From the NCBI GenBank assembly GCA_001312325.1, contig BBDJ01000013.1, positions 61,875 to 125,874 on the forward strand: a DNA stretch of 64,000 bases, in the 5' to 3' direction. Positions 63,241 to 64,000 of the stretch are shown here, piece after piece (position 1 is the stretch's first letter; the number at the start of each line of letters is the position of its first letter). Position numbers and translations under genes: made by a program. Source of the DNA: Lysinibacillus pakistanensis (GTDB lineage: Bacteria > Bacillota > Bacilli > Bacillales_A > Planococcaceae). The notes under the pieces are model-generated. The model was not told the origin of the DNA and did not search any database. It saw nothing but the letters and a program-made list of their open reading frames with translations.

Positions 63241-63351
63241 TTAACACTTTTAATCAATATGAGTTGTAATTTGCGAGGTAAGTATAGTGAAATACAGTAA
63301 TTCTTTATTTTTATGGCTCATCCCCCTAAAGAAACATTTCATTTATAAAAC

Positions 63352-63383
63352 AAAAAAACGCTTGTATATCCAAGCGTTTTTTT
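63352..63383 (-). terminator. Terminator of the acyl-CoA ligase gene
   Basis: AAAACGCTTG and CAAGCGTTTT form a perfect hairpin, followed by TTTTT on the minus strand. It overlaps the end of the gene closely. Confidence 0.85.
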
Positions 63384-63385
63384 CT

Positions 63386-64000
63386 CTAAGAAGATGTTTT
63401 CACATACATTTGCAATACTTTTTTTATCAATTTTTCCAACACTCGTTTTTGGCAATTCATCGATGACAATAAATTTTTTTTGGTATTTTGTAGCGCCCTA
63501 AATGCTTGCTGCAAAGCTCTTTTATTTCCTCTATGATTGTAGCTGCTCTATCCTGACAAACGATAAATGCCGTTACGATTTCACCCCAATAGTCATCGGT
63601 CACACCAATCACCGAAACCTCCTGCACTTTCTGATGGCGTAAAATACATTGTTCCACTTCCTGCGGATAAACATTTTCACCACCAGAAATAATCATTTCC
63701 TTACTGCGCCCGACGATATAAAAGTCACCATCCTCATCCATCATTGCTAAATCACCAGTTTTTAACCAGCCATCTTGTATAATTTGTTCGGTATCCTGCT
63801 GATTATTCCAATAAAATCGAAACATATGCTTTCCTCTGACGAAAAGCTCTCCGACTTCACAAGGGGCACATGGATCACCTGTACGATTAATAATTTTAGC
63901 TTCGTTAAATTGCATGCTCTTCCCGACTGCACCCTTTTTCAAATAAGCATCCTCTCGAGCAATATAAAAATTGTTCGGCCCTGCTTCTGTTAAGCCATAG
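63386..64000 (-). CDS. Acyl-CoA synthetase (AMP-forming), C-terminal part
   Basis: The 5' end lies outside the window. ANL-superfamily blocks: GLTEAGPN just inside the edge, GELFVRGKHMF, DGWLKTGDLAMMDEDGDFYI and VGRSKEMIISGGENVYPQEV. The catalytic Lys region is PKTSVGKIDKK in the corrected frame. Breaks are at T runs 63474-63481 and 63419-63425. Closest in style to medium/long-chain fatty-acid CoA ligases; the substrate cannot be told from this part. Confidence 0.88.

Overview
The window is a low-GC Bacillales chromosome segment. Gene content and order suggest a Lysinibacillus- or Solibacillus-type member of the Planococcaceae: S-layer-homology (SLH) proteins, spore germination and spore-coat-like genes, an aa3 quinol oxidase, and backbone synteny with the Bacillus subtilis minCD-mre-radC-maf-folC-valS-hem-engB-lon-clpX-tig region. 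No tRNA, rRNA or CRISPR array was found.

Layout. From 1 to 13.4 kb, minus strand: cell shape and division (minD, minC, mreD, mreC, mreB), radC, maf, a SpoIIB-like SPOR protein, two adjacent folC paralogues, an unknown gene and valS with a T-box leader. From 13.8 to 15.4 kb: a spore-coat-like protein and a CoxG/SRPBCC protein. From 15.5 to 20.0 kb: a scar of accessory DNA with a candidate small RNA, a truncated tyrosine integrase, an IS3 remnant, a 720-bp non-coding element, an FtsK-type fragment, a TraB/GumN protein and the tail of an ABC permease. From 20.1 to 26.5 kb: hemA-X-C-D-B-L. From 26.7 to 33.3 kb: an inserted block of cell-surface genes (vWA-SLH protein, SLH protein, secreted protein, YjfB-like protein). 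From 33.6 to 41.1 kb: engB, lon, clpX, tig and a TPR protein. From 41.4 to 50.9 kb, mostly plus strand: two small genes, qoxABCD, a lipoprotein, a zinc-ribbon/DUF4145 protein and a sugar dehydrogenase lipoprotein. From 51 to 64 kb: a second copy of the non-coding element, a YugN protein, a tiny lipoprotein, a gerA-type operon, an NdpA-like protein, a phosphoesterase, a GNAT, small regulators, a BcrC-like phosphatase and the end of an acyl-CoA ligase.

Sequence quality. Most conserved genes are broken, almost always at an A/T run that is one base too long (7 where the reading frame needs 6, or 8 where it needs 7). A few breaks are one-base losses in short runs. This is best read as homopolymer sequencing error. 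I give each such gene as one CDS over its full corrected span and name the breaks.

The most interesting non-gene material is a set of repeats. There are two copies of a ~720-bp element, each flanked by a duplicated hairpin at the 3' end of a gene. A ~36-nt micro-repeat appears inside an IS3 transposase remnant, inside one copy of the 720-bp element, and as a tandem block next to engB. There are also structured ~95-bp and ~267-bp intergenic repeats.
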